Positions 1 through 8,787 are shown, counted from the first letter of the stretch. The stretch is DNA of 64,000 nucleotides from Streptomyces sp. 11x1 (GCF_032598905.1 NZ_CP122458.1:4365001-4429000), one strand, 5' to 3'. Notes: a model not told the origin generated them from the letters alone. Translations and numbers: made by a program.

Positions 1-519
1 GCCGGAGCCGGAGAGGGCGGTGCAGGCGTCCTGCTGGGACTCGGGGACGCGGAGCGTCTTGCCTACTGCGCCGAAGATCTCCTCGGCATGCGCGAGGTCG
101 GCCTCACTCGCGTGGCTGCCCGCGGAGATCACGGACATGGCTTCGTCGACGAGGGCAGGGGTGTTCGTCATGACACGGACGACGGGGGTGCCTGCGGCCA
201 GGCGCTCCTCGAAGAAGGAGGTGGGGATGCCCGCCGCGCCGCTGACGACCAGGCGGTCGGCGGGGGTGTGCGGGGCCAGTTCGTCGAGGAGAGTGGCCAT
301 GTCCTGGGGCTTGACCGTGAGGATGAGCGTGTCCGCGGTCTTCGCCGCCTCGGCGTTGGTGACCGGGGTGACGCCGTAGCGGGTGCGGAGTTCCTCGGCG
401 CGCTCGGGGCGGCGGGCGGTGACCAGGAGGTCCGCGGGCGCCCAGCCGGCTCGGATCATGCCGCTGAGCAGGGCCTCGCCGATCTTGCCGGTGCCGAGGA
501 CTGCGACTTTCTGGCTCAT
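1..519 (-). CDS. proC: Pyrroline-5-carboxylate reductase, C-terminus cut by window edge
   Basis: Last step of proline synthesis: NAD(P)H-dependent reduction of pyrroline-5-carboxylate in the cytosol. The 173 visible N-terminal residues begin MSQKVAVLGTGKIGEALLSG, a Rossmann GxGxxG dinucleotide-binding loop, followed by TVKPQDM and VRVMTNTPALVDEAM, typical of ProC. The gene runs off the left edge after ALSGSG, so the dimerisation domain is not visible. The start ATG is at 517-519. The next gene on the same strand ends 112 bp upstream, so it probably has its own promoter. Confidence 0.93.
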   Translation of the reverse strand, partial: MSQKVAVLGTGKIGEALLSGMIRAGWAPADLLVTARRPERAEELRTRYGVTPVTNAEAAKTADTLILTVKPQDMATLLDELAPHTPADRLVVSGAAGIPTSFFEERLAAGTPVVRVMTNTPALVDEAMSVISAGSHASEADLAHAEEIFGAVGKTLRVPESQQDACTALSGSG

Positions 520-631
520 GGTGCGGGTGCCCTCCGGGGGGTGCGTCGTCCTGGGGCCATCCTCGCACCGGGGGCGGGCGTCCGGCTGCCGTGTCCGGTG
601 GGCGGAACGTCGGGCATGGGCTCGGTGGCCG

Positions 632-1453
632 TCAGGTCGTCCGGCGGCGCAGGGTGGCCGCTCCCACGGTCAGGACCAGCAGGGCGCAGCCGGCGACGAT
701 CGCGACGTCGCGGACGAAGGTGGCGGTCATGTCGCTGTGCAGCAGGACTTCGTTCATGCCGTCGACGGCGTACGACATGGGGAGGACGTTGGAGATGGCT
801 TCCAGCGCGGGGTGCATCTCGGGGCGCGGGGTGAACAGGCCGCAGAGCAGGAGCTGGGGGAAGATCACGGCCGGCATGAACTGGACGGCCTGGAACTCGG
901 AGGAGGCGAAGGCCGAGACGAAGAGACCGAGGGCGGTGCCCAGCAGGGCGTCGAGGAGGGCGACGATCAGGAGGAGCCAGGGTGAGCCGATGACGTCCAG
1001 GTCGAGGAACCAGACGGCCAGACCGGTGGCGAGGGCGGACTGGATGATCGCCAGGGTGCCGAAGGCCAGGGCGTAGCCGGCGATGAGGTCTCCCTTGCCG
1101 AGGGGCATGGAGAGGAGGCGTTCCAGAGTGCCGGAGGTGCGTTCGCGCAGGGTCGCGATCGAGGTCACCAGGAACATCGTGATCAGCGGGAAGATGCCGA
1201 GGAGTGAGGCGCCGATGGAGTCGAAGACGCGTGGGTTGCCGTCGAAGACGTAGCGGAGGAGGAAGAGCATCACGCACGGGATGAGGAGCAGCAGGGCGAT
1301 CGTGCGCGGGTCGTGGCCGAGTTGGCGGAGGACTCGGGCGGCGGTGGCGGTCGTGCGGGAGTAGCTGAGGGCCCTGGAGTGCGGGGGTATGGGGTGGGAG
1401 ATCGAGGGCTGCGGGGGCGTGGGGGCCACGTCCGTGTTCGGTGTCGTCGTCAT
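632..1453 (-). CDS. ABC-2 type exporter, permease subunit
   Basis: Membrane half of a two-gene ABC exporter, 273 residues. A cytoplasmic Pro-rich N-terminus (about 1-45) precedes six hydrophobic segments. Loop residues resembling RERTSGTLERLLSMPL (about 105-120) are typical of the DrrB/ABC-2 family. Its ATG overlaps the ATPase stop by 4 bp (ATGA at 1450-1453), so the two are translationally coupled. DrrB-like permeases export lipophilic or antibiotic molecules. The substrate cannot be read from the sequence. Confidence 0.9.
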   Translation of the reverse strand: MTTTPNTDVAPTPPQPSISHPIPPHSRALSYSRTTATAARVLRQLGHDPRTIALLLLIPCVMLFLLRYVFDGNPRVFDSIGASLLGIFPLITMFLVTSIATLRERTSGTLERLLSMPLGKGDLIAGYALAFGTLAIIQSALATGLAVWFLDLDVIGSPWLLLIVALLDALLGTALGLFVSAFASSEFQAVQFMPAVIFPQLLLCGLFTPRPEMHPALEAISNVLPMSYAVDGMNEVLLHSDMTATFVRDVAIVAGCALLVLTVGAATLRRRTT

Positions 1454-2295
1454 CGCATCGGCTCCTTCCGGTGTGTGTCGGTCGCGGCTGGGGGCGTGGT
1501 CGCGGTGGCCTCGTCGACGAGGTGGAGGAAGGCCGCTTCGACCGATTCCGTGTGGGTGCGGGTGCGGAGGGCCTCGGGGGTGTCGTCGGCGAGGATCTCG
1601 CCCTCGCGCATGAGGAGGAGGCGGTGGCAGCGCTCGGCCTCGTCCATGACGTGGGAGGAGATCAGGAGGGTGGCGCGGCGCTCGGCGGCGATGGTGTCGA
1701 AGAGGGTCCAGAGCTCACGGCGCAGGACGGGGTCGAGGCCGACGGTGGGCTCGTCGAGGACCAGGAGTTCGGGTGTGCCGAGGAGGGCCACGGCCAGGGA
1801 GACGCGGCTGCGCTGGCCGCTGGAGAGCTTGCCGGCGAGGGCGTCGGCGTGGGTGGTGAGGGCCACGTCGGCGATGGCCCGGGTGACGTTCTCGTCGCGG
1901 CGGTCGGCGGCGGCGCGGCCGGGGTCGAGGATCGCGGCGAAGTAGGCGAGGTTCTGGCGGACGGTCAGGTCGTCGTAGACGGAGGGAGCCTGGGTGACGT
2001 AGCCGATGCGGGAGCGGAGGGTGGCGTCGCCTGCGGGTCGGCCGAGGACGTCGAGGGTGCCGGTGACCTTGGCCTGGGTGCCGACGATCGCTCGCATCAG
2101 GGTTGATTTGCCGCAGCCGGAGGGGCCCAGGAGGCCGGTGATCTGGCCTGGGGGGACGACGAAGTCGAGGTTGCGGAGGACCGTGCGGGGGCCTCGGGCG
2201 ACGGTGAGGGCCTGGGCGTGGACGGCGGGGCGTGGAGGGGCGTCGGCGGGGGTCGGGGGTGGAGGTGGAGTCTCCCCCGGAAGGTAATTCATCAT
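1450..2295 (-). CDS. ABC exporter, ATP-binding subunit
   Basis: Energises the downstream permease, 281 residues. After a Pro-rich N-terminus, the nucleotide-binding domain shows Walker A GPSGCGKST (57-65), the signature LSSGQRSRVSLA, and Walker B LLVLDEP followed by the H-loop SSHVMDE. The start is set at the first of two adjacent ATG codons (2293-2295). No Shine-Dalgarno sequence lies upstream, but a near-consensus promoter ends 7 nt before it, so the mRNA is probably leaderless. The family is DrrA-like (daunorubicin resistance type). No regulator gene is adjacent, so its repressor would be encoded elsewhere. Confidence 0.92.
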   Translation of the reverse strand: MMNYLPGETPPPPPTPADAPPRPAVHAQALTVARGPRTVLRNLDFVVPPGQITGLLGPSGCGKSTLMRAIVGTQAKVTGTLDVLGRPAGDATLRSRIGYVTQAPSVYDDLTVRQNLAYFAAILDPGRAAADRRDENVTRAIADVALTTHADALAGKLSSGQRSRVSLAVALLGTPELLVLDEPTVGLDPVLRRELWTLFDTIAAERRATLLISSHVMDEAERCHRLLLMREGEILADDTPEALRTRTHTESVEAAFLHLVDEATATTPPAATDTHRKEPMR

Positions 2296-2304
2296 ATGAT
2301 GAAT
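2287..2304. promoter_or_regulatory. 18-bp perfect palindrome, candidate operator
   Basis: ATTCATCATATGATGAAT is a perfect 18-bp inverted repeat. It overlaps the end of the -10 box, the predicted +1 and the first codons of the ABC ATPase. It is strikingly AT-rich for this genome. A protein bound here would block initiation, so a repressor site is inferred; the cognate regulator is unknown. Confidence 0.65.
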
Positions 2305-2331
2305 ATTGCGTAGGGGTGGGGGTGTCGTCAA
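2303..2331 (-). promoter_or_regulatory. Sigma-70-type promoter of the ABC exporter (leaderless)
   Basis: On the minus strand the -35 is TTGACG (2326-2331), the spacer is exactly 17 bp (2309-2325), and the -10 is CAATAT (2303-2308). The ATG at 2295 begins 7 nt after the -10, which places the start codon at the expected +1. This fits a leaderless transcript of the HrdB class. Confidence 0.7.
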
Positions 2332-2708
2332 GGGAGGCGCGGGCTGCATCCGGGCGCCGAGCGGCGGGGCGGGCGCGGGTGACAGAGGGGCGGCGCGGTG
2401 GGTGTGAGAAGGGGCGCGGGCGCTCGGTGGGGGGATTGGAAGGCGGGGGTCCGCTGAGGTGCGCTTCCGGTGCGGGGTGGCGGTCACGGGAAAGGGGTGC
2501 GGCGAATGCCCGCTTTGGGTGACAATTGATTGCGGAGCGTGGCCATGCGGAGGGGGTGCTCGGCCGCGTCGTGTCGCCCAGGTGACCTGTGCGGCGAACT
2601 CCTGCCGTGAGTCCTCGTGATCACCGTCGGGTCCCTCCCCTGGCTCGGGACTGCGCCTCTCCTGTCGGGCACTCCTGTCGAACCTCGGCTGCCGGAGGTG
2701 TGTGTCTC
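2332..2708. other. Intergenic gap between ABC exporter and SulP gene
   Basis: A divergent gap of about 380 bp. Apart from the ABC promoter at its left edge and the SulP ribosome-binding site (GGAGG at 2694-2698) I see no convincing gene, RNA or long repeat in it. Confidence 0.5.
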
Positions 2709-4262
2709 GTGCGTAATGCCTTGGGAGCGTTTCAGGGACGGTTACGGCTCCGGCCATGGCTCAAGGGCCCGGGGGCTGTGCCGTGGCGGGGGGAGTTGGC
2801 CGCCTCGGTCGTCGTGTTCCTGGTGGCGCTGCCATTGTGTGCGGGGGTCGCGGTGGCGTCGGGGGTGCCGGCGGAGCTGGGGCTGGTCACGGGGATCGTC
2901 GGAGGACTGGTCGTCGGTGCGTTGCCAGGGAGCAGCCTCCAGGTGAGCGGGCCGGCGGCCGGGCTGACGGTGTTGCTGTACGAGGCGGTGCGGGCGTACG
3001 GGCTGTCGGCGCTCGGTGTGCTGGTGCTCGGCGCCGGAGTGCTGCAGCTCGCGTTGGGGGTGTTGCGCTGGGGGCGGTGGTTTCGGGCCGTGTCCGTGGC
3101 GGTGGTACAGGGGATGCTCGCCGGGATCGGGCTGGTGCTGGTGGCGGGGCAGGTCTACGCGATGGGGGATGCGGCCGCGCCCCGGGGCGGGGGGATCGAG
3201 AAGGTCGCGGGGCTGGGGTCGTTGCCCGGGGCTGTGGATCCCGTGGCGCTCGCGCTCGGGGGTGCCACGGTCGGTGTGTTGGTGGTGTGGCCTCGGTGGC
3301 GGTGGGGAGCGCGGTTCGCGCCGGCGCCGTTGGTGGCTGTCGGGGGCGCGGCCCTGGTCACGGGGGTCTTCGAGCTGGGGGTGCGGCGGGTCGAGGTGCG
3401 GGGGTTGCTGGAGGCCGTGCGGGTGCCGACGGTCGATGACCTGGGGTTGCTCGCGGAGGTGGGGGTGGTCGGGACCGTTCTCGCCCTCGCGCTGATCGCC
3501 TCCGCCGAGTCGCTTTTCGGCGCGGCGGCCGTGGACCAGCTGCACGACGGCCCGAGGACCGACTATGACCGCGAGTTGGTCGCCCAGGGCGCCGGGAACG
3601 TGCTGTGCGGGGTGCTCGGAGCGCTGCCCATGACGGCGGTGATCGTACGGAGCGCGGCGAACGTGCGGGCGGGGGCGCGGACCAAAGCCTCACGGATGCT
3701 GCACGGGCTGTGGCTGTTGCTCTTCGCCGCGTTGCTGCCCGGGGTGCTCGGCGTGATCCCCGTGGCGGCGCTGGCCGGGTTGCTGGTGTACGCGGGGTGT
3801 CGGCTGTTGCCCGTACGGGAGTTGGGGGTGCTGTGGCGGGGGCGGAAGCGCGATCGCGGGGAGGTGGTGGTGCTGGGGGTGACCGCCTCGGCGATCGTCG
3901 TCTGGAACCTCTTCGAGGGGGTGCTGGTGGGGCTCGCGTTGGCGGTGGTCAAGACGGCGTGGGACATCAGCCAGGTCCATGTGGAGATGGAGGACCGGGG
4001 GGAGATGGGGGTGGTGGTACGGGTGGTCGGGAACGCGACGTTTCTGCGGTTGCCGAAGCTGCTGGACGCGTTGGACGGGGTGCCTCGGGAGCGGGGTGTG
4101 CGGCTGGAGTTGGGCGGGCTGTGGCATGTGGATCACGCGTGTGCGGCGGCTCTGGAGGCGTGGAGAGCGGGGGTGGCCGTGGAGCGCGGGGCAGGTGCAG
4201 GAGGGCCCGGTGCAGGAAGGGGTGATGCAAAGGGGACTGGTTCAGGGGCGGATGGCCAGTAG
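2709..4262 (+). CDS. SulP family anion transporter
   Basis: Predicted sulfate, bicarbonate or other inorganic anion transporter of the inner membrane, 517 residues. The start is GTG at 2709 with GGAGG 10 nt upstream; longer in-frame starts have no better site. From LAASVVVFLVALPLCAGVA onward there are about ten to twelve hydrophobic segments of the SulP fold. A degenerate STAS-like region (VRLELGGLWHVDHACAAALE) and a Gly/Ala-rich tail follow. No fused carbonic anhydrase domain is present, although some actinobacterial SulP proteins have one. The last 21 bp overlap the 3' end of the convergent methyltransferase gene. Confidence 0.85.
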   Translation: MRNALGAFQGRLRLRPWLKGPGAVPWRGELAASVVVFLVALPLCAGVAVASGVPAELGLVTGIVGGLVVGALPGSSLQVSGPAAGLTVLLYEAVRAYGLSALGVLVLGAGVLQLALGVLRWGRWFRAVSVAVVQGMLAGIGLVLVAGQVYAMGDAAAPRGGGIEKVAGLGSLPGAVDPVALALGGATVGVLVVWPRWRWGARFAPAPLVAVGGAALVTGVFELGVRRVEVRGLLEAVRVPTVDDLGLLAEVGVVGTVLALALIASAESLFGAAAVDQLHDGPRTDYDRELVAQGAGNVLCGVLGALPMTAVIVRSAANVRAGARTKASRMLHGLWLLLFAALLPGVLGVIPVAALAGLLVYAGCRLLPVRELGVLWRGRKRDRGEVVVLGVTASAIVVWNLFEGVLVGLALAVVKTAWDISQVHVEMEDRGEMGVVVRVVGNATFLRLPKLLDALDGVPRERGVRLELGGLWHVDHACAAALEAWRAGVAVERGAGAGGPGAGRGDAKGTGSGADGQ

Positions 4263-5042
4263 CAGGTCCACGTCGTAGGTCTCCTCGATGATTTCGGTGG
4301 GGAAGAGCTCCCGCAGGCGCGCTCGTTCCTCGGTGAGGAACTCGGCGGTGGCGTCTTCGCCCAGGATCAGGAACGTCGAATGACTGGCGATGTTGGCCAG
4401 ATGGGTGTCGAGGGAGACCTCTCGGCTCCAGCGGAGTTCGCGGCGGGTGAAGTCGAGGAGCCCCGCTGTGTCGGTGAGGGCGGCGGCCGCGCCGGAACCA
4501 CTCTTCTCGATCGGGGTGCCGGGGTCCACGCCGAGGAAGCGGTGGATGCGGGTGGTGGCGTCGGCGATCCAGGGGATGTCGGCGGCGTCGGTGTTCCACC
4601 AGAGGGCGAGTACGCCGCCGGGGCGCAGTACGCGGAGGGCTTCCGGGACCGAACGGGAGGGGTCGGTCCAGTGCCAGGACTGGGCGTAGGTCAGGAAGTC
4701 GGTCGAGGCGGTGGCGACGGGGAGGGCGTTGCCGTCGCCTCGGACGACGGGGATGTGGGGATGGGAGCGGCGGAACTGGGCGGCCATGCCCGCGCCGGGT
4801 TCGACGGCCAGTACATGGGCGCCCCGGCTGTGGAGGAGCGCGGTGGAGATGCCGGTGCCGGCGCCTACGTCGACGGTGCGGGAGCCGTGGAGAGGGCGGG
4901 GGGACAGGGCTTCGACGGTGTCGAACAGGGTGGGTGGGTAGGAGGGGCGGTTCGCCGCGTACTGGGCTGCGGCGGTGTTGAAGGAGTGGGCTCGGGTGCT
5001 GTGGGAGGGGCGGGGCCCGGGGTGAGGGCGGGAGGTGGTCAT
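4242..5042 (-). CDS. Class I SAM-dependent methyltransferase
   Basis: Small-molecule methyltransferase fold, 266 residues. Motif I is VDVGAGTGISTALL (about 56-69), the acidic residue of motif II is in VLAVEPGAGM, and a later ALRVLRPGGVLALWWN segment is typical of the UbiE/Methyltransf_11 group. The WHWTDP stretch occurs in a trans-aconitate methyltransferase-like subgroup. Substrate unknown. The 3' end overlaps the SulP gene by 21 bp tail-to-tail. Confidence 0.85.
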   Translation of the reverse strand: MTTSRPHPGPRPSHSTRAHSFNTAAAQYAANRPSYPPTLFDTVEALSPRPLHGSRTVDVGAGTGISTALLHSRGAHVLAVEPGAGMAAQFRRSHPHIPVVRGDGNALPVATASTDFLTYAQSWHWTDPSRSVPEALRVLRPGGVLALWWNTDAADIPWIADATTRIHRFLGVDPGTPIEKSGSGAAAALTDTAGLLDFTRRELRWSREVSLDTHLANIASHSTFLILGEDATAEFLTEERARLRELFPTEIIEETYDVDLLLAIRP

Positions 5043-5110
5043 GGGGGCATCGTGGCTTGCGGTGGGGGGAATGGGGGAGGGGTTTGTCGGCCTCCGCCGC
5101 CCCCAACCCG

Positions 5111-5133
5111 CTCGCGCGGTTCCCCGCGCCCCT
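5111..5133. repeat. Half copy of the dispersed GCGCAGTTCCCCGCGCCCCT repeat
   Basis: This stretch matches one arm of the long inverted repeat seen four times elsewhere in the window, with one difference (CGGTT for CAGTT). No partner arm follows, so it is a solo half element between two leftward genes. Confidence 0.55.
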
Positions 5134-5146
5134 GGGGGGTGCTGCG

Positions 5147-5716
5147 TCAGGGGCTGCGGCGCTTCGCCGGGTTGCCGGTGCGCTTGGCTGTGCGGCGGTC
5201 GTACTGGTCGCGGGCCGTCGTGTGTTCCTCGCGGTGGAGGGCCTCGCCCGGGGCCTCCTTGAGGGAGCGGAGGAAGTAGGCGGTCAGGGAGCCCAGGAAG
5301 CCGATGGCGAGGAGGCCACGCAGGGAGGACTGGCGGTCCGGGTCGGGGCGTTTGGTGTAGGAGCCCCAGGTGTGGCCGAAGGCCAGCGCGCTGCAGATGG
5401 CGAACATGATCACGACCAGGATGCTGACGAAGCCGCCGACCGCCGCCAGCTGCAGGCCCTCGTAGGCCAGGCGCAGCATCAGGGCGGACGCGACCACGGC
5501 GGCGAGCGAGCCCGCGGTGACGCCGGCGCGGCGGGCCGAATAGTTGCCGTCGTGATTCAGCCAGGTCGTCCCGAAGAAACGGATGGGTTCGGGGCGAGGG
5601 CCCGCAAGGGTGGCCCCAGCGACCGAGGTCGCCTGGCGCTCCCGCGGTTCCGCCGACTCCTGCTGCGCCTGCCGCTCCCGCCGCTCCGCCCGGATGTTCT
5701 TCGGTTCATCGCTCAC
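5147..5716 (-). CDS. Conserved membrane protein of unknown function
   Basis: 189 residues starting at GTG 5714-5716. A charged N-terminus rich in Arg, Glu and Gln (about 1-35) precedes three hydrophobic segments (roughly 62-80, 88-108 and 133-150), then a basic tail ending TGNPAKRRSP. I do not recognise the family. The composition suggests an integral membrane protein with both charged ends exposed. An in-frame start 34 codons upstream exists but adds only low-complexity Arg/Pro sequence. Confidence 0.7.
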   Translation of the reverse strand: MSDEPKNIRAERRERQAQQESAEPRERQATSVAGATLAGPRPEPIRFFGTTWLNHDGNYSARRAGVTAGSLAAVVASALMLRLAYEGLQLAAVGGFVSILVVIMFAICSALAFGHTWGSYTKRPDPDRQSSLRGLLAIGFLGSLTAYFLRSLKEAPGEALHREEHTTARDQYDRRTAKRTGNPAKRRSP

Positions 5717-5882
5717 GCGTCGATTATCGCCCCGGGCCGACAAGGGCCGGGCGGCGGCATCGGGAGTGGGGTGGCCTCTCCGGGGAGGCCTTGTGGCTTC
5801 GCCGCTTCGCCGCGGCACCCCAGGTGCGGGGTACCGCGGCGAGCTGTCTCTCCACGAACGATGTCCGGGCGTCCCCTACCGG

Positions 5883-6224
5883 TCAGCCGCAGCGGCCGGC
5901 CACGTAGCCGTCGCTGCCGGTGTAGACGTACGCGTCGGAGATGTACTGGCCGTTGTCGATGTTGTCCCAGAGGTTCGTCGTGCCGTACGGACCGGAGATG
6001 GTCTGGCCCGGGGTCTGGCAGTAGATCGGCACCCTGGCGCCCTCGGAGAGGACGCGGACGATGCCGTAGCTCGTGCTCGGGCCGCTGCGGACGTTGACGC
6101 GGACACCCGGCGCGACCGAGTAGTACCGGACGGCCGCGGTGACCGCCGCCGCGGTGACCGCCACCGTGGCGGTCTGCTCCCCCTCGCCATCACCCGTGAT
6201 CTCTTCGGCATGCTCGACAGACAT
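5883..6224 (-). CDS. Bacterial SH3-domain protein
   Basis: 113 residues. The N-terminal third is acidic then Ala/Val/Thr-rich. The C-terminal 65 residues form a bacterial SH3 domain (VRVNVRSGPSTSYGIVRVL), a family that binds peptidoglycan or cell-surface partners. Two Cys residues (in IYCQT and the terminal AGRCG) could pair outside the cell. No classical signal peptide is visible, so the export route is unclear. A GGGGGAG ribosome site lies 9 nt before the ATG. The gene is divergent from a receptor-type kinase. Confidence 0.8.
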   Translation of the reverse strand: MSVEHAEEITGDGEGEQTATVAVTAAAVTAAVRYYSVAPGVRVNVRSGPSTSYGIVRVLSEGARVPIYCQTPGQTISGPYGTTNLWDNIDNGQYISDAYVYTGSDGYVAGRCG

Positions 6225-6276
6225 GGCTGAACTCCCCCCGTTTGAAACTGCTTTGAAACCTGTGCGAACCCCGTTT

Positions 6277-6301
6277 GGTCCCCATGCAAGCCATGGGGAC
6301 C
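6277..6301. repeat. 10-bp inverted repeat in the SH3/kinase divergent region
   Basis: Arms 6277-6286 (GGTCCCCATG) and 6292-6301 are perfect complements around a 5-nt loop. On the minus strand they lie in the presumed leader of the SH3 gene, near a direct repeat of TTTGAAAC at 6241 and 6252. It could be a leader hairpin or a protein site. Confidence 0.4.
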
Positions 6302-6441
6302 CTTTGATACCCCTGAATCAGGACACGCACACCTGCGCGTTTTTCGCACGCGCAGGCTAGCAAGCCGCCTCTGTCCCGTACGTGTCATCGACTAGGCTCC
6401 GAGCGTCGCGAGAGCGGCCGAAACAGCACGGGGGTGGACCC

Positions 6442-8787
6442 ATGGCACCGCAGCGGGGCACCGGGTCGGGAGCGGAAGCGGAACTTCCCGGGTACTCCGG
6501 TCAGTACCGCCTGGAGTCGTGTCTGGGATCTGGCGGCATGGGTGTCGTCCATCTGGCCACCTCGACCTCGGGGCTACGGCTCGCGGTGAAGGTGGTGCAT
6601 GCCGAGTTCGCCAAGGACCCCGAGTTCAGGGGCCGTTTCCGACAAGAGGTGGCCGCCGCCCGGCGGGTCAGCGGCGCCTTCACCGCGCCTGTCGTCGATG
6701 CCGACACGGAGAGCCCCCGGCCCTGGATGGCCACCCTCTTCATCCCCGGCCCCACCCTCGCCGAGCACGTCAAGCGGAACGGGCCCATGCCGCCCGGGCA
6801 GTTGCGGCGGCTGATGGCCGGACTCGCGGAGGCCCTGCGCGACATCCACCGCGCCGGCGTGGTGCACCGGGATCTCAAGCCCAGCAACGTGCTGCTCGCC
6901 GAGGACGGCCCCAAGGTCATCGACTTCGGTATCTCCCGGCCGAAGGACAGTGAACTGCGCACGGAGACCGGCAAGTTGATCGGCACACCGCCGTTCATGG
7001 CCCCCGAACAGTTCCGGCGGCCCCGGGAGGTCGGGCCCGCCGCCGACATCTTCGCCCTCGGTTCGGTGACCGTGCACGCGGCCACCGGTCGCGGCCCCTT
7101 CGACTCCGACAGTCCCTACGTCGTCGCCTACCAGGTCGTCCACGACGAGGCGGACCTCACCGGCGTGCCCGACAACCTCGCGCCGCTCGTCCGCGCCTGC
7201 CTCGCGAAGGAGCCCGACGACCGGCCCACCGCGGACCAGCTGATGCACGAGCTCCGGTCCGTGGCGGCCTCGTACGACACCCAGAGCTTCATACCGACCC
7301 AGCGGGACCGGGAACGGGAGAGGGAGCGGGAGAAGGAGAGACGAGGGGCGGGGTGGGCCGGGGCCGTCGCGGACGGCAGGGAGTACGGGGACACGAACGC
7401 TGGACGGGGGGAGGCCGAGAGCTCCGGCACCCACACCAAAACCGGCCCCGGCACCGATGCGGACGCGCACACGGGCGCAGGCCCGGGCCCGGGCTCCGGC
7501 GCAGGTGTCGGTGATGGTCCTAGTGAGTCCGGGGCGCCCCGCGACAGTGAGCCTGGACGCGGGGCCGGTTCGGTCGGCAGGCGGTTGCGACGGCGGGCCG
7601 TTCTGGTCGCCGCCTCGCTGGTGCTCGTCGCGGGTGGCGGGTTCGTCTCGGCGCGGATGCTGGGCGCTGACGGCGGGCGGGCGGACGGGGCAGCGGCCAC
7701 TCCCCGGGCCAGTCGTGCCGCGGCCGCCTCGCCCGCACTCGAAGCCTGGGCCACCAAGCCCGCGGCGAAGAACGGGAGCGTGCCGCAGTGCTCGTACGGG
7801 GCCGGGAAGCTGCTCTGCTCCCAGCCGGGGCTGGTCTCCGCGCTGGATCCGGCGGACGGCAGCGTGCTGTGGCGGCACACCGTCGAAGGCGTGGGCGCGC
7901 CGGGCACGGGGGCCCCGCCCGTCGAGGCCGGCGGGCTGGTGCACGTACTGACCGACCAGAACCGCCGGGTCCAGGCGCTCGATCCGCACACCGGCAAGGC
8001 GCGGTGGGAGCGGGACCTCTCCGCCTACGGCGCCCAGCGGTTCGCGGGCGACATGCTGCTGCTGACCTCCGCCGACGGAACGGTCACCGGAGTGGACGGC
8101 GCCACCGGCGACACCGTGTGGAGCCGCCGGATCCCGGGGCAGCCGGAGGCGTACTTCACGTCGTTCGACGACGACCGGTCGGCCTACGTGGCGAGCGTCA
8201 CCGGCGAGGGCACGGAGGCTCGGACCCGGGTCACCGCGGTGGACCCCGAGACGGGCGACGTGCGGTGGGACGCCCGGCTGGACGGTCAGCTGGAACCCGT
8301 GGGAGCCCAGGACGGCTCCCTCCTCTTCGCCGCGATCGGGGGCGCCTACCCCGACACGGTCGCGATGGTCCGGTACGACCCCGGCACCGGGAAGACCGTC
8401 CGGGTCGAGCTGCCCGTACGGCTCGAACAGGCGCACGCGGTGGTGCGGGGTGACGTCGTGTACCTGCTGAGCGGCGCGAGCGGCGCGCTCGTGGCCGTCG
8501 ACATGAAGGCCCGCGCGCAGGTGTGGCGGACCGAGACGGGGGTCGCGCGGAGTTCGACACCCGTCGCCGGCGACCGATATGTGTACTTCACCTCGTCCGA
8601 CGGCCGGGTACTCGCGGTCGACGTGCGCAAGGGACGGATCAGCGGGGACACACCGGCACGGCTCGGCGAATCGGACCGCCTCACCGGCGCCCTGCCCCGG
8701 CCGGTGGTGATCGACGGCCGAGTCTGCGCGGGCGCGCTCGACGGGACCGTGCTCGGCCTGGACGGAACCGACCCGGCGAGCTGGTGA
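6442..8787 (+). CDS. Membrane Ser/Thr protein kinase with PQQ-like beta-propeller
   Basis: 781-residue receptor-type kinase. The cytoplasmic kinase domain spans about 22-275: glycine loop GSGGMG (29-34), ATP-binding Lys50 in LAVKVV, catalytic Asp144 in HRDLKPSN, DFG Asp161, and MAPEQ. A charged linker with an Arg/Glu run and a Gly/Pro-rich stretch leads to one membrane segment (about 384-408). The extracellular half carries repeated WxxxLDG/VDP-type blades of a PQQ-binding-like propeller. This order is common for Streptomyces PASTA-less kinases, whose propeller is presumed to sense an external ligand. Start: ATG 6442 after GGGGGTGG; an in-frame ATG 20 codons upstream is less likely. Confidence 0.92.
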   Translation: MAPQRGTGSGAEAELPGYSGQYRLESCLGSGGMGVVHLATSTSGLRLAVKVVHAEFAKDPEFRGRFRQEVAAARRVSGAFTAPVVDADTESPRPWMATLFIPGPTLAEHVKRNGPMPPGQLRRLMAGLAEALRDIHRAGVVHRDLKPSNVLLAEDGPKVIDFGISRPKDSELRTETGKLIGTPPFMAPEQFRRPREVGPAADIFALGSVTVHAATGRGPFDSDSPYVVAYQVVHDEADLTGVPDNLAPLVRACLAKEPDDRPTADQLMHELRSVAASYDTQSFIPTQRDREREREREKERRGAGWAGAVADGREYGDTNAGRGEAESSGTHTKTGPGTDADAHTGAGPGPGSGAGVGDGPSESGAPRDSEPGRGAGSVGRRLRRRAVLVAASLVLVAGGGFVSARMLGADGGRADGAAATPRASRAAAASPALEAWATKPAAKNGSVPQCSYGAGKLLCSQPGLVSALDPADGSVLWRHTVEGVGAPGTGAPPVEAGGLVHVLTDQNRRVQALDPHTGKARWERDLSAYGAQRFAGDMLLLTSADGTVTGVDGATGDTVWSRRIPGQPEAYFTSFDDDRSAYVASVTGEGTEARTRVTAVDPETGDVRWDARLDGQLEPVGAQDGSLLFAAIGGAYPDTVAMVRYDPGTGKTVRVELPVRLEQAHAVVRGDVVYLLSGASGALVAVDMKARAQVWRTETGVARSSTPVAGDRYVYFTSSDGRVLAVDVRKGRISGDTPARLGESDRLTGALPRPVVIDGRVCAGALDGTVLGLDGTDPASW

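Noticed and set aside
2484..2672. Small minus-strand open frame upstream of the ABC exporter
   Set aside because: No ribosome site, low-complexity Arg/Pro/Ser content and no conservation that I can recognise.
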